A program made the position numbers and the translations under genes. This document shows, one piece after another, positions 26,339 to 34,496 of a stretch of 64,000 nt of DNA; positions within the stretch are counted from its first letter, which is position 1, and each line of letters begins with the position of its first letter. This stretch comes from an uncultured Acidobacteriaceae bacterium (lineage in GTDB: Bacteria > Acidobacteriota > Terriglobia > Terriglobales > Acidobacteriaceae), in contig CALFMO010000060.1 of the NCBI GenBank assembly GCA_937879855.1, positions 18,665 to 82,664 of the forward strand, read 5' to 3'. The notes under the pieces are model-generated. The model worked only from the letters and a program-made list of their open reading frames with translations. It was not told the origin of the DNA and did no database searches.

Positions 26339-26899
26339 CTATTTGTCCACTGAATTCGACAAAGAACATGGTGTCTGATCACGTTTCGTAGGATGTGTCG
26401 CTTCTGAATCCCCCTCGAACAGACTTCCGGTACTCGCGCCAGCACCGTCCCCAGCGCCAACTGTCGATGGCTGGGTATGCTCGGGGGTTGATGCTGAATC
26501 ATTTGAGCTTTCTTTTGTCTCGGATTCTGTCTGCACTTTCGCCGGGCTTGGAGAGGCACTCTTGCTGGATCCGCTATTAGATTTCGAATTCGTTGATTTC
26601 TTGGTTGCTTCCCTGGCTGCTTTGGCGGCAGCCTCCATCTGTTCCTTCGCACTCTTTAAGGTTGAGGACAATCCCAGGTGAGTCTCCACAAACTCCAGCA
26701 ATTGTCGCGGCAGTTGTTCATCAAGCTCTTTGGGAGTACCGGTGACGCTCAGCGGTGTGGTAAGCGCGGCACCATCATCCTGCTGATCGTTTTTCAGTGG
26801 CTTTGGAACGACATTGATACGCATCTCATCGTCGCTCACGCGCGACAAGGTGAACAGCAATATTCGTTGTGCGAGCAACGGCATCAATTCTTGAAATAT
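26339..26899 (-). CDS. PRTRC system protein E-like
   Basis: 186 aa if started at ATA 26899, 182 aa from TTG 26887. The N-terminal half, LMPLLAQRILLFTLSRVSDD, RINVVPKPLKNDQQ, ALTTPLSVTGTPKELDEQLP and RQLLEFVETHLGLSSTLKSA, fits protein E of the PRTRC (ParB-related, ThiF-related) plasmid cassette. The C-terminal half is Ser/Thr/Lys-rich and disordered. AAGGAG (26908-26913) is placed 8 nt from an ATA codon and 20 nt from the TTG, so the ATA reads as the natural start. Other PRTRC genes (B, C, D, F, ParB, ThiF) were not found in this window. Confidence 0.65.
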   Translation of the reverse strand: MFQELMPLLAQRILLFTLSRVSDDEMRINVVPKPLKNDQQDDGAALTTPLSVTGTPKELDEQLPRQLLEFVETHLGLSSTLKSAKEQMEAAAKAAREATKKSTNSKSNSGSSKSASPSPAKVQTESETKESSNDSASTPEHTQPSTVGAGDGAGASTGSLFEGDSEATHPTKRDQTPCSLSNSVDK

Positions 26900-27061
26900 G
26901 GCTTTTACTCCTTAAACGGGAATGCAGGTTTCCAGAGCTCACAATTCCCTGGAGATCTTGGGGCATTATGCTTCCGACTGAATACCTGGGTTCCCTGTAA
27001 GTCCTTGTAGAAACAACGTGATACGCGCCTCTTGCCTGCGCCCATGGCCATAGCGCATAAT

Positions 27062-27080
27062 CCCCCAAGAAAGTTGGGGG
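27062..27080. promoter_or_regulatory. GC hairpin before the AbiE operon
   Basis: CCCCCAA-GAAAG-TTGGGGG is a perfect 7-bp inverted repeat ending 8 bp before the AbiEi start at 27089. It covers the ribosome-binding region. It could be an operator for the AbiEi winged HTH or an RNA hairpin limiting translation. Confidence 0.45.
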
Positions 27081-27088
27081 AATATGTA

Positions 27089-27697
27089 ATGCCAGGACCT
27101 TATAAAGAAGCCGCTCGACGGCTCAACGAAATAGCCCAACCCCAGCAGGGCTTCTTCACCACCAAGCAGGCCACTCGATCGGGGTTCGCCGAGAAGACGC
27201 ACTCCTACCACGTGAACGTTGGAAACTGGATTCGTGAGCACCGCGGAATCTACCGCCTCGCCGATTTTCCGGCTCCGGAGCGTCCGGATCTGATGCTCTG
27301 GTATCTCTGGTCCCAAAATAGGCAAGAAGTGCCGGAAGGCACCTACAGCCATGACACGGCTCTCAGTCTTCATGAACTATCCGACGTCATGCCCTCGAAG
27401 CTGCACATGACCGTGCCGAGAAAATTTCGCCGGAACAGCACGATTCCGGAGATCCTGGTGCTTCACCGGGCACACCTCGACCCCGGCGAAGTTCAGGAAA
27501 TGCACGGGATCCGCGTGACGCGTCCGCTCAGAACCATCGTGGATCTACTGCGCAGCGGACACGTGGACCGGAGCCAACTGAAGCTCGCCGTCGACGAAGC
27601 CATACACCGTGGCCTCATCGGAAGAAGAGAAATCGATCGCATGCCGGACGATAAACTGCAACGTTCGCTTCGGGAATTGGCCGGGCAGCCCGAGTGA
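27089..27697 (+). CDS. abiEi: AbiEi-type antitoxin (type IV toxin-antitoxin)
   Basis: 202 aa from ATG 27089 (the frame opens at 27032). N-terminal winged HTH (EIAQPQQGFFTTKQATRSGF; NWIREHRGIYRLADFP) followed by the AbiEi C-terminal antitoxin domain (LWYLWSQNRQEVPEGTYSHD, TALSLHELSDVMPSKLHMTV, MHGIRVTRPLRTIVDLLRSG, AVDEAIHRGLIGRREI). It represses its own operon and counters the toxin indirectly. It overlaps the toxin gene by one base (TGATG). Confidence 0.85.
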   Translation: MPGPYKEAARRLNEIAQPQQGFFTTKQATRSGFAEKTHSYHVNVGNWIREHRGIYRLADFPAPERPDLMLWYLWSQNRQEVPEGTYSHDTALSLHELSDVMPSKLHMTVPRKFRRNSTIPEILVLHRAHLDPGEVQEMHGIRVTRPLRTIVDLLRSGHVDRSQLKLAVDEAIHRGLIGRREIDRMPDDKLQRSLRELAGQPE

Positions 27698-28578
27698 TGG
27701 ACGGAGCGAAATCCTACAAGACAGCTGGCGCCTTTCGTGCCGCGCTCGAAACTCGGTTGCAGACGCGCGCGCGCGAGCAAGGCACTGACCTGCAGCGCTT
27801 ACGCCGGCAAGTGGCGTTCGACCGCTTCCTGGCGCGAATGTTTTCGAAGGGACCGAAGGCGACGTATCCATGGGTACTGAAGGGTGGCTACGCCATGGAG
27901 TTACGGATGCATTCCGCGCGGACGACCAAGGACATCGATTTGACGCTGCACGACGGCACGCGTTTCTCAAAAGACCCGAGAGAGCGGGGCGAACAGGTGC
28001 GCGCCATGCTCCAGGAAGCGGCCGCGACGGGCTTTGACGACTATTTCGAATTCCTCGTCGGAGAAGCGAGAGAGGACTTGGACGGCGCGCCGGAAGGGGG
28101 CAGCCGGTATCCCGTCCAGGCACGAATGGATGGACGAGACTTTGCGCGCTTTCAGGTCGACGTCGGTGTTGGAGACGAAGTGCTCGAGCCTCTGGAGGTC
28201 GTCACCGGCGAAGACTGGCTTGGCTTCGGGGGCGTAGCGCCGCCGTCTTTCCCCATCATTTCGGCGGAGCAGCAATTCGCGGAAAAGCTTCATGCGTATA
28301 CGCTGCCGCGAGGTGAGCGTGTAAACACCAGAACCAAGGACCTTATCGACATGGTGCTGTTGATCAGGGGAGGGACGCTCGACAAAAGCAAAACCGCTGC
28401 AGCGGTCCGTGCAACGTTCATGAAACGCGCGACCCACGATGTGCCCAAGGAACTTGATCCACCGCCATCAGAATGGGAACCGGTATTCGATGCTCTGGCG
28501 AAGGAGTGCAATCTGACGATGCAACTTCCAGAAGGATTTGAATTAGTACGCGAATTCACGAAGACCCTGGGGACGTAA
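27697..28578 (+). CDS. abiEii: AbiEii/AbiGii-type nucleotidyltransferase toxin
   Basis: 293 aa from ATG 27697. Motif I and II of the AbiEii nucleotidyltransferase are seen: WVLKGGYAMELRMH with RTTKDIDLTLHDG (metal-binding DxD). Then FQVDVGVGDEVLEPLEVVTG, EQQFAEKLHAYTLPRG and RTKDLIDMVLLIRGG (motifs III and IV). These enzymes add nucleotides to tRNA or other targets and cause reversible growth arrest, giving phage resistance or element maintenance. Co-translated with AbiEi. Its 3' end converges on the DUF932 gene. Confidence 0.88.
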   Translation: MDGAKSYKTAGAFRAALETRLQTRAREQGTDLQRLRRQVAFDRFLARMFSKGPKATYPWVLKGGYAMELRMHSARTTKDIDLTLHDGTRFSKDPRERGEQVRAMLQEAAATGFDDYFEFLVGEAREDLDGAPEGGSRYPVQARMDGRDFARFQVDVGVGDEVLEPLEVVTGEDWLGFGGVAPPSFPIISAEQQFAEKLHAYTLPRGERVNTRTKDLIDMVLLIRGGTLDKSKTAAAVRATFMKRATHDVPKELDPPPSEWEPVFDALAKECNLTMQLPEGFELVREFTKTLGT

Positions 28579-28598
28579 GGAACACCTGCGAACAAGTG

Positions 28599-28626
28599 GG
28601 GGCGGCGGTCGGCTCCTTACCGCCCC
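28599..28626. terminator. Possible bidirectional terminator hairpin
   Basis: GGGGCGG (28599-28605) and CCGCCCC (28620-28626) are perfect complements in the 53-bp gap between convergent AbiEii and DUF932 genes. There is no T-run, so it is a weak or factor-assisted terminator at best. Confidence 0.35.
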
Positions 28627-28631
28627 GCCGG

Positions 28632-29366
28632 TTAGAACGACTGTGAAAGCCGGGCTTCCAGGAATTCACCCAATTTGGCCGTAGCCTTGAACTGAGGAAT
28701 AGGATCCAGTTCCTTGAACGCGGACGTAAACGCATTGGAGAGACTCCAGATCGTTCGCGCCCGGAATTCCTCGTACTTCGGCTCGAAGTACAGGTCATGC
28801 ACGGTTCGGGCGAGGTGTTTGGGGGCTTCCAGTCTGCCCTCAACGAATGCCTCGTAGATGACCACCTTGGCCTTGATGTCCGTCAATTCGCTCCGCTGCC
28901 ACGCTTCGACCTGCTTTCGCATCGGCTCGAAATTCCGCTGCATTCGGTCAACTCCGACCGAAATGCAGTCGATGAGCGAGAACGACTTTGAGTGTTTGGC
29001 GAGCACGGGGGTAAAATCTCCCGCGAAGGCCATGTTCGAGCATACGAACACGCGATACCCACAGGTCATCGCCAAACGCATGCTCTTGTCGTGAGAGTTG
29101 CGCAAACCGATGGAGAAGCGGCATCCTGCCATCTCGGTTTCGAGATCGAGAACGCCGAAAGCTTTCATGCCGTCTGGTGAGACTGCGTACTCATCATGGA
29201 CGACTCCGATGTGGCGAAACCCGAGCGTCTCGACCAATGCTTGCACAATTTCATGGTGTGGGACCGGGCGGTGAGTTTCGGTGGGCGCTGGTGTCGGCAC
29301 CAGCGCTAGTTCTTCGCGGCCAATGGTTCGGCCGCTATAACCGATGAGCGTACTTGTTTCTGACAT
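28632..29366 (-). CDS. DUF932 (plasmid/phage) protein
   Basis: 244 aa. ATG 29366. Sequence blocks VPHHEIVQALVETLGFRHIG, FGVLDLETEMAGCRFSIGLR, SHDKSMRLAMTCGYRVFVCS and NMAFAGDFTPVLAKHSKSFS match the DUF932 family common on plasmids and phages, thought to act in DNA metabolism. The C-terminus (ARTIWSLSNAFTSAFKELDP) is duplicated in the remnant at 24172-24300. It is the first of a long minus-strand series of plasmid-type genes and is probably transcribed with those at 29472-35378. Confidence 0.8.
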   Translation of the reverse strand: MSETSTLIGYSGRTIGREELALVPTPAPTETHRPVPHHEIVQALVETLGFRHIGVVHDEYAVSPDGMKAFGVLDLETEMAGCRFSIGLRNSHDKSMRLAMTCGYRVFVCSNMAFAGDFTPVLAKHSKSFSLIDCISVGVDRMQRNFEPMRKQVEAWQRSELTDIKAKVVIYEAFVEGRLEAPKHLARTVHDLYFEPKYEEFRARTIWSLSNAFTSAFKELDPIPQFKATAKLGEFLEARLSQSF

Positions 29367-29471
29367 ACTTCGTTTTCTCCTTTGCTGATTTGAAATGCGA
29401 GCTTCTAACTCGAGGAATTCCGGCAGCCGATCAATTTGGGTGGGGATAGCGGCAGGCTGCCTTTGTCTCCG

Positions 29472-29747
29472 TCAATACTCGTCCGGCAAAAGCAGCGTGG
29501 TTGCAGATCGGTCGGCTTCGGTTATAATCCAGAGCTTTTCGCCAGCTGCGGTGGTGTAGCTGCTCAACAGTCGAAAAACGTGCGCCACGCTGTACTGGTT
29601 TTCTCGGACATCCTCCCGATCGAGTTCGCCCCAATCTCCTCCCTCATGGCGTGCCAGGAATAACGCCGCGGACTGGTTTGCCCGTTCGAGTGCTCGAAGG
29701 GCACCAGGAGTCGCTACAATTCGGCCAAGTGAAAATGCTTCAATCAT
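29472..29747 (-). CDS. Small plasmid-associated protein (91 aa)
   Basis: The sequence GRIVATPGALRALERANQSA, LARHEGGDWGELDREDVREN, VFRLLSSYTTAAGEKLWIIT and EADRSATTLLLPDEY is a very recognisable conserved pattern (vaTPGAL, RHxxGDWG, WIITEADRS.TT.LLP) of short proteins on plasmids and integrative elements, often without a known function. It sits between DUF932 and the SNF2 helicase, the usual company of this family. Confidence 0.75.
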   Translation of the reverse strand: MIEAFSLGRIVATPGALRALERANQSAALFLARHEGGDWGELDREDVRENQYSVAHVFRLLSSYTTAAGEKLWIITEADRSATTLLLPDEY

Positions 29748-29835
29748 GGGCCTCCTTTGAGGAACGTTGGAGTCGGACCCGTCTGAGAATTACAGGGGAA
29801 GTACAAAGGACGCAGAGAGAAACTAGTTGCGGACG

Positions 29836-32172
29836 CTATCCCTGAAGTCCGAACAAGGACGCCTGTTCTGGCACTGCAGGTTTCGCGCGGCGCCTTCTAC
29901 CAGACGACAATTCCGGTCGCCGCCCAAAGACCAGAATGGGTGCTGTGTCGAAGACTCCTTCGACCACACCGGCCGGCTCATCCTGAGGATCGGCAAGAAT
30001 GCTCTCTTCGGATAAGGGGGTACCATCGTTGCGAGCAGAAGTTGTCGGAAATAGCTTTTGGTGTTCTGTGTTGAGGGCTCTCCAGACAGCGTCGGCAGTC
30101 TCGCCGATGCCGTTCCTTTCGACCAGCTCTCGCGCCATGGCCGAGAGCATGTCATCGTCCTCATCGATGCTCTGCAATCCCTCGCCGGCAAACTTGCCTT
30201 CCATCGTGAGCGCCACGAGGAGCTTCTTCCCCATGAGGCGTAAACACGATGTCTGCATGGTTCCTTCCGAGCAAAAGAACTTCACGCGCACCGGCCGCCG
30301 CTGCCCGATCCGCCAGGACCGGCGACTGGCCTGCCGCAAGGTATGTAACGAGTATCCAGACTCGTAGAAGATGATGGTTGGGAAGTCGAGCAGATCGAGA
30401 CCGGTCTCCACCAACTTGGGATGGCAAATCACTACTTGCACTCCGTCTTTGACTTGCCTGGCGTACCAAGCTTCGCGCTTGGAGGTATCAACGCTCGCCC
30501 GCAAAACAGCAGTGTGGATTCCCTCGTTGCTCAGAATTCGTTGCAGTCTGTCTGTGACGTCGTGCTTCTGCGTGTACACGGCAAAGACCTGGCACCGCCG
30601 TCCCTCTAACAGTTCGTTCTTGATCTCCTCGATTAGTTTTCGTTCCTTCGAATAGATACGGTCCTGGGGAAGGTCACGGGGTTCCGCAATGACGAATCTC
30701 ACCCTGCGTTTGAGCTCAGGATCGAACTCCGTGCCGTAAAGCGTCCCAATCCCGTACGGGTGGTCGGGATAGAGCAACAGAGTATTGAGCATCGTGCTCA
30801 GAACCGATCGATTGCCCCGGTGTGCTTTCAACGCCTTTCGCATCTCGTCTTCGAGTTCGCGATACGCCTCCCGCATGTCGGCGTCCATTGGCACGCTCAC
30901 ATAGGTTTCCTCGTATGGCGGAAGTTCTCCGGATATGTCCTCGAGGAACACGAACGCGCACAGCTGCATGAGGAATTCGCCAAACAACAGTGGGGATGCT
31001 CCGGGCTTGCGCCGGACCGTGCTGGTCGCTTTGGCCTTGGAGCAGGCATTGTTGGCGGGTTCGACCTTGGTGATGGTCTCGAGAACGCCGTAGTCCTGAA
31101 TGAACGAACTACGCCCTGTCGTGCCCCACTCGTAGCCGTGCTCCTTCATCCGGCGCGCTTCGAGACGGAAGAGTGTATTAAACAGATCGTCGGCATAGCC
31201 ACCGAGCAGGGTGCCGGTCAGCCCAACAATTCGGTCGGTGCATGAGGCCAGCGTACCCAAGGCATTTCCTTGCGCGGTATCGCCAGCTAGTTGGTGAATC
31301 TCATCGCAAATGGCGTAGTCAAACCATTCCGGCATGTAGCGCCCAATGAACTCAATCGGTGCCATACGGCGGATCTTGTCCGCGTCGGCCTGCCACAGCG
31401 GGCTGTGCAGTGGGCGGCAGGACTTCTCGCCTCTGGTTTCGATGGTCTCGGCAATCTTGACCGTCTCAAACTCACTTGCCGTGAGTCGGCTGTCGTCCAC
31501 GATCACCGGTTTGCCTGTGTCCGAATTCACCACACTGCCAACGTAGGGGCCAGAGCGTGGGACCCGGTAGGCGTGGCGCCAGAAGTAACCCAGCTTGGCT
31601 CGCTCACGTCCGACAATAAATAAGGATGGTCTCCCGCAGAGCGACAGCCAGCGTTTCCGGGAATTCGAGGAACTCTTGCGCAACCGAAGTTCACTCAACG
31701 TAGTGCGTAATCCTTCCCGCGCGATCCGGCCCTGCCTCAACCGCACTTCGTTTACTCCGTGGGCTTTGTTGTCGTCACCGCCATTGCGCAAATCGTCAAT
31801 CAGAAACACGCGTATTCCTGGCAATGTCAGAAACGCTTCCCGCGCCCACTTTTCGACGAGGTGGGGTGGAACCATTGCCAAGGCCGTGAACGGACTTCTT
31901 TGGTGGTGGACATGCATCGCTCCCAGCGAGATCAGTGTTTTGCCCGTGCCGCATTCCGCGACCACCATGGCGGTTCGCGCCTGCTGCCAGCGTTTGGCGA
32001 CTCCCATAATGGCGATGGTCTGCGCCGGGAAAGGTGTTCGTAGCAGTCCTTCAATCCGAGGGGAAACTGCATCGTCGAATTCGTGCAGCGCTGGATACTC
32101 CTCGAGAATGCGCTCTCCCAAAAGCGCCGCATGACAACGCATGTAGTCGTAGATCGTGCACAGTTCTGGCAT
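29836..32172 (-). CDS. SNF2-like helicase / DEAD-type ATPase
   Basis: 778 aa, ATG 32172. Superfamily 2 motifs: Q-like TPFPAQTIAIMG, Walker A AECGTGKT (residues 72-79), motif Ia MVPPHLVEKWA, Walker B DYAICDEIHQLAG (DEIH about 290-293), motif III VGLTGTLLGG, and the C-terminal half with VICHPKLVETGLDLLDFPTI and QASRRSWRIGQRRPV (motif VI). The RIGQ/QxxRRxWRIGQ form is SNF2-like. It is long because of an ~100-residue insert between motif Ia and II. It likely remodels or unwinds DNA for element replication or defence. Confidence 0.85.
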   Translation of the reverse strand: MPELCTIYDYMRCHAALLGERILEEYPALHEFDDAVSPRIEGLLRTPFPAQTIAIMGVAKRWQQARTAMVVAECGTGKTLISLGAMHVHHQRSPFTALAMVPPHLVEKWAREAFLTLPGIRVFLIDDLRNGGDDNKAHGVNEVRLRQGRIAREGLRTTLSELRLRKSSSNSRKRWLSLCGRPSLFIVGRERAKLGYFWRHAYRVPRSGPYVGSVVNSDTGKPVIVDDSRLTASEFETVKIAETIETRGEKSCRPLHSPLWQADADKIRRMAPIEFIGRYMPEWFDYAICDEIHQLAGDTAQGNALGTLASCTDRIVGLTGTLLGGYADDLFNTLFRLEARRMKEHGYEWGTTGRSSFIQDYGVLETITKVEPANNACSKAKATSTVRRKPGASPLLFGEFLMQLCAFVFLEDISGELPPYEETYVSVPMDADMREAYRELEDEMRKALKAHRGNRSVLSTMLNTLLLYPDHPYGIGTLYGTEFDPELKRRVRFVIAEPRDLPQDRIYSKERKLIEEIKNELLEGRRCQVFAVYTQKHDVTDRLQRILSNEGIHTAVLRASVDTSKREAWYARQVKDGVQVVICHPKLVETGLDLLDFPTIIFYESGYSLHTLRQASRRSWRIGQRRPVRVKFFCSEGTMQTSCLRLMGKKLLVALTMEGKFAGEGLQSIDEDDDMLSAMARELVERNGIGETADAVWRALNTEHQKLFPTTSARNDGTPLSEESILADPQDEPAGVVEGVFDTAPILVFGRRPELSSGRRRRAKPAVPEQASLFGLQG

Positions 32173-32258
32173 GGAAGGCCTCTGGTAAGGCGAGGGATTT
32201 ACGGAAGAGAACGAGAGAACAAAAGAAAAGCAGGAAAAGAAAAAGATGGTGCGGAAGG

Positions 32259-32930
32259 CTAGTTGGCCGGCAGGAAAAGGTTTTTGAGACTCAAGCCCGG
32301 CCAGCGGATCGAACCTGTTGAGACGGGAATTCGAATCGCTTCACTCTCGACGCCCCAACTAAGCCAGTCGAGAAACTGTTCTTTTTGGCCTTTGATCATC
32401 ACTGGCTCACATCCGATGCCGAGCGCGGGCAAGATCGCCCGATGCGTTTCGAGTTCGCCCGCGAACCAGTCGGCCCAGTCCGGCATTGCGGGGATTCCGT
32501 GAATATGGACGATGGAGGCCCAGATGAATTGGTTTTGCGAACTTGCCAGCAGAGTGCGTCCGGAACTCGCCGATACCTTGCTAGAAGCCAACTCTTCTGA
32601 CAACGCGATAAGGTGCCGCAGGGGCTTCTTTCGTCCGGCAAGCTGTACCGAGCCCTTGAAACACTGCGCGTTTCGTTCGAGACACACTCGAATCGGCTGT
32701 ACTCCTGGCCCCTCTACCATGAACCTGTCCCCCAGCGAGATAGCCGCACTGACCGCCGCAACCTGTGTGTCCCCGCCGATCACAGAAATGAGGTGGGCTT
32801 TGGCCTGCCGGGGTGGATCGGGCAACACTTCCCCGATAAAGCGGTCGAGCCGCAGCTTGATGCTGGTGGTCGTCTTGTCCGTGCTCTTCACGTAGGTCAG
32901 CCAGCCGAAACGAAGGTGGGCATTTTTCAT
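32259..32930 (-). CDS. Hypothetical element protein (223 aa)
   Basis: ATG 32930 overlaps the stop of the upstream methyltransferase gene by 4 bp (ATGA), so it is translationally coupled. Blocks such as IKLRLDRFIGEVLPDPPRQA, HLISVIGGDTQVAAVSAAIS and PALGIGCEPVMIKGQKEQFL suggest a folded alpha-beta protein. No family is recognised and no catalytic motif is seen. It is a constant neighbour of the methyltransferase here and may be its partner. Confidence 0.65.
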   Translation of the reverse strand: MKNAHLRFGWLTYVKSTDKTTTSIKLRLDRFIGEVLPDPPRQAKAHLISVIGGDTQVAAVSAAISLGDRFMVEGPGVQPIRVCLERNAQCFKGSVQLAGRKKPLRHLIALSEELASSKVSASSGRTLLASSQNQFIWASIVHIHGIPAMPDWADWFAGELETHRAILPALGIGCEPVMIKGQKEQFLDWLSWGVESEAIRIPVSTGSIRWPGLSLKNLFLPAN

Positions 32931-33964
32931 TCAGCCTCCTTCTTTTCGTGGGTAAGGATCTGGGTCTTGCCGTTGGCGAAGACAAGCGTCAGCTCATGCG
33001 AAAACCTCTCCCGGTCGTGCAGGATCTTGGTTCCGTCTTCTTCCTCTTCTTCCCAATGGTCGGTGAATTTCACAGAGCGCCAATGCGCAATATGACGATC
33101 TTCTCCTTCACCGAATACCCCATTGAGCATTCCGGCGGTGCAGAGCAATCCGACATGGCCACCATGGAGCGGTGTAAGCGGCCGGCCTTTGACATCATTG
33201 AGCTTGGGTAGAAGCACACGGCCCGCCTGTCGGTATGCGGCTGACTCCAGCAACAAATCCTCAACCTCATCCAAGGGAATACCCACATGGGTCAGGACAA
33301 CCGTCTCGGAGGCTGGAATCTCGTACTGAACTTGAGGATCGTCGCCCAGCGGCTCAAGCTCGCTATTCGTTGCCAGCGCTTCGAGGTGGCGCACTCCATC
33401 CAACAAGACAGCATCGGAAACCTTGGAGTGCCGTTTGCGCCGTGTTCCGAGCACTACGATCTGCTTGTATTCGAGGCACGCCGGCTCGGTGAGCCGGAAC
33501 ACGCGCAAGTCCGTGAAATGTTCGCTTAGCAATCTTGCACATTTCGCCAATCGCAGCTGCGGAATGACGAATACCAGCACGCCGCCAGCCTTGAGCCAGC
33601 GATAGGTGTGTTCTAGAAACACCGATTCCAATCTTTGGTTGTTGCTCTCCCCGGATTCCCAGTCGTATGGAGGGTTCAGGTACAGCAAGGAGACAGCCTC
33701 CGCCGGGCATCGCACGTCCATAGTGTTGGCGTGCAAGGTCTCGACTCCCAGGGCTCTTGCTTGTTCGGCCCGATTGGCGTCGATCTCAACGCCATAGCGA
33801 TGAGCGCTTACGCCATGCAGCAAGTGAGAGAACGCCACGCCATCTCCTACGCACGGATCGACTGCCGAGAACTCCGATGCGAAGGCCAGGCAAAGCTTCA
33901 GCCTCTCGGCTTCCGGCACAGGCAACGGGAAAAATCCCAGCTTGGTTTTTCCGTGTGGTCTCAT
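32927..33964 (-). CDS. DUF6094-like SAM-dependent methyltransferase
   Basis: 345 aa. The N-terminal half is a Rossmann methyltransferase: FFPLPVPEAERLKLCLAF, then AVDPCVGDGVAFSHLLHG (motif I, SAM binding), YGVEIDANRAEQARALGV and the catalytic LLYLNPPYDWESG (NPPY, as in N6-adenine and N4-cytosine methylases). LKAGGVLVFVIPQLRLAKCA follows. The C-terminal half is family-specific. It probably methylates element DNA, protecting it against restriction or marking replication. It overlaps its neighbours on both sides by 4 bp. Confidence 0.8.
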   Translation of the reverse strand: MRPHGKTKLGFFPLPVPEAERLKLCLAFASEFSAVDPCVGDGVAFSHLLHGVSAHRYGVEIDANRAEQARALGVETLHANTMDVRCPAEAVSLLYLNPPYDWESGESNNQRLESVFLEHTYRWLKAGGVLVFVIPQLRLAKCARLLSEHFTDLRVFRLTEPACLEYKQIVVLGTRRKRHSKVSDAVLLDGVRHLEALATNSELEPLGDDPQVQYEIPASETVVLTHVGIPLDEVEDLLLESAAYRQAGRVLLPKLNDVKGRPLTPLHGGHVGLLCTAGMLNGVFGEGEDRHIAHWRSVKFTDHWEEEEEDGTKILHDRERFSHELTLVFANGKTQILTHEKKEAE

Positions 33965-34158
33965 TTCGCCATCCCATTGAGCGCCTGTGCCACAAGATCG
34001 CCCACTCCGTCTGAATCGGCTATCTCGCTCACGGCGATGAACGAACAGAGGCCGTTCACAGGAATCGGCCGCTCATCTTCAATCCGGTAGCCGCGCTCGA
34101 TATGTTGTTCTTTTCGTTTCTCAAACAAGTCGGCTCTGGTGGTCACACGAATCCTCAT
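33961..34158 (-). CDS. Small protein (65 aa) upstream of the methyltransferase
   Basis: ATG 34158 with GAGGA upstream; the frame could begin at 34170. Sequence MRIRVTTRADLFEKRKEQHI and YRIEDERPIPVNGLCSFIAV. It ends in an ATGA overlap with the methyltransferase start, so it is co-translated. No family recognised. Confidence 0.55.
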   Translation of the reverse strand: MRIRVTTRADLFEKRKEQHIERGYRIEDERPIPVNGLCSFIAVSEIADSDGVGDLVAQALNGMAK

Positions 34159-34228
34159 GGCCATCCTCATTTATCTTTGTTGGCGATCAGGTGGAAGTCC
34201 GTGTCAGGCGGGTCAAGGAACGCGGACA

Positions 34229-34450
34229 TTAATCTTGGCGTGTGTGCAAGACCGTTTGGAAACTCTCTGCCTCTGGCTCGTTTTCTTTCGTTGGCACGAA
34301 CCTCTCCCAACGGATCGAAAATCTACGGGACGGCTGTCCTCCATCATAGAGCTCGAAAATGAGTTCACCGGAGACGTAGAGTGCAATTGGCAGTGGGATT
34401 ACTCGAGGGCGGACGCTATCGTGAGAAGGCGGAGGATTGTGCTCGACCAT
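34229..34450 (-). CDS. Small hypothetical protein (73 aa)
   Basis: ATG 34450 with AGGAGGGTTAGCC immediately upstream. Product MVEHNPPPSHDSVRPRVIPL, then ALYVSGELIFELYDGGQP and FSIRWERFVP, a short beta-rich protein. Unknown function. It is in line with the HipA-like gene above it (46-bp gap). Confidence 0.55.
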   Translation of the reverse strand: MVEHNPPPSHDSVRPRVIPLPIALYVSGELIFELYDGGQPSRRFSIRWERFVPTKENEPEAESFQTVLHTRQD

Positions 34451-34496
34451 GGCTAACCCTCCTTTGCTAGTGCTCTGCGCCGCGAACACGGCGCTT

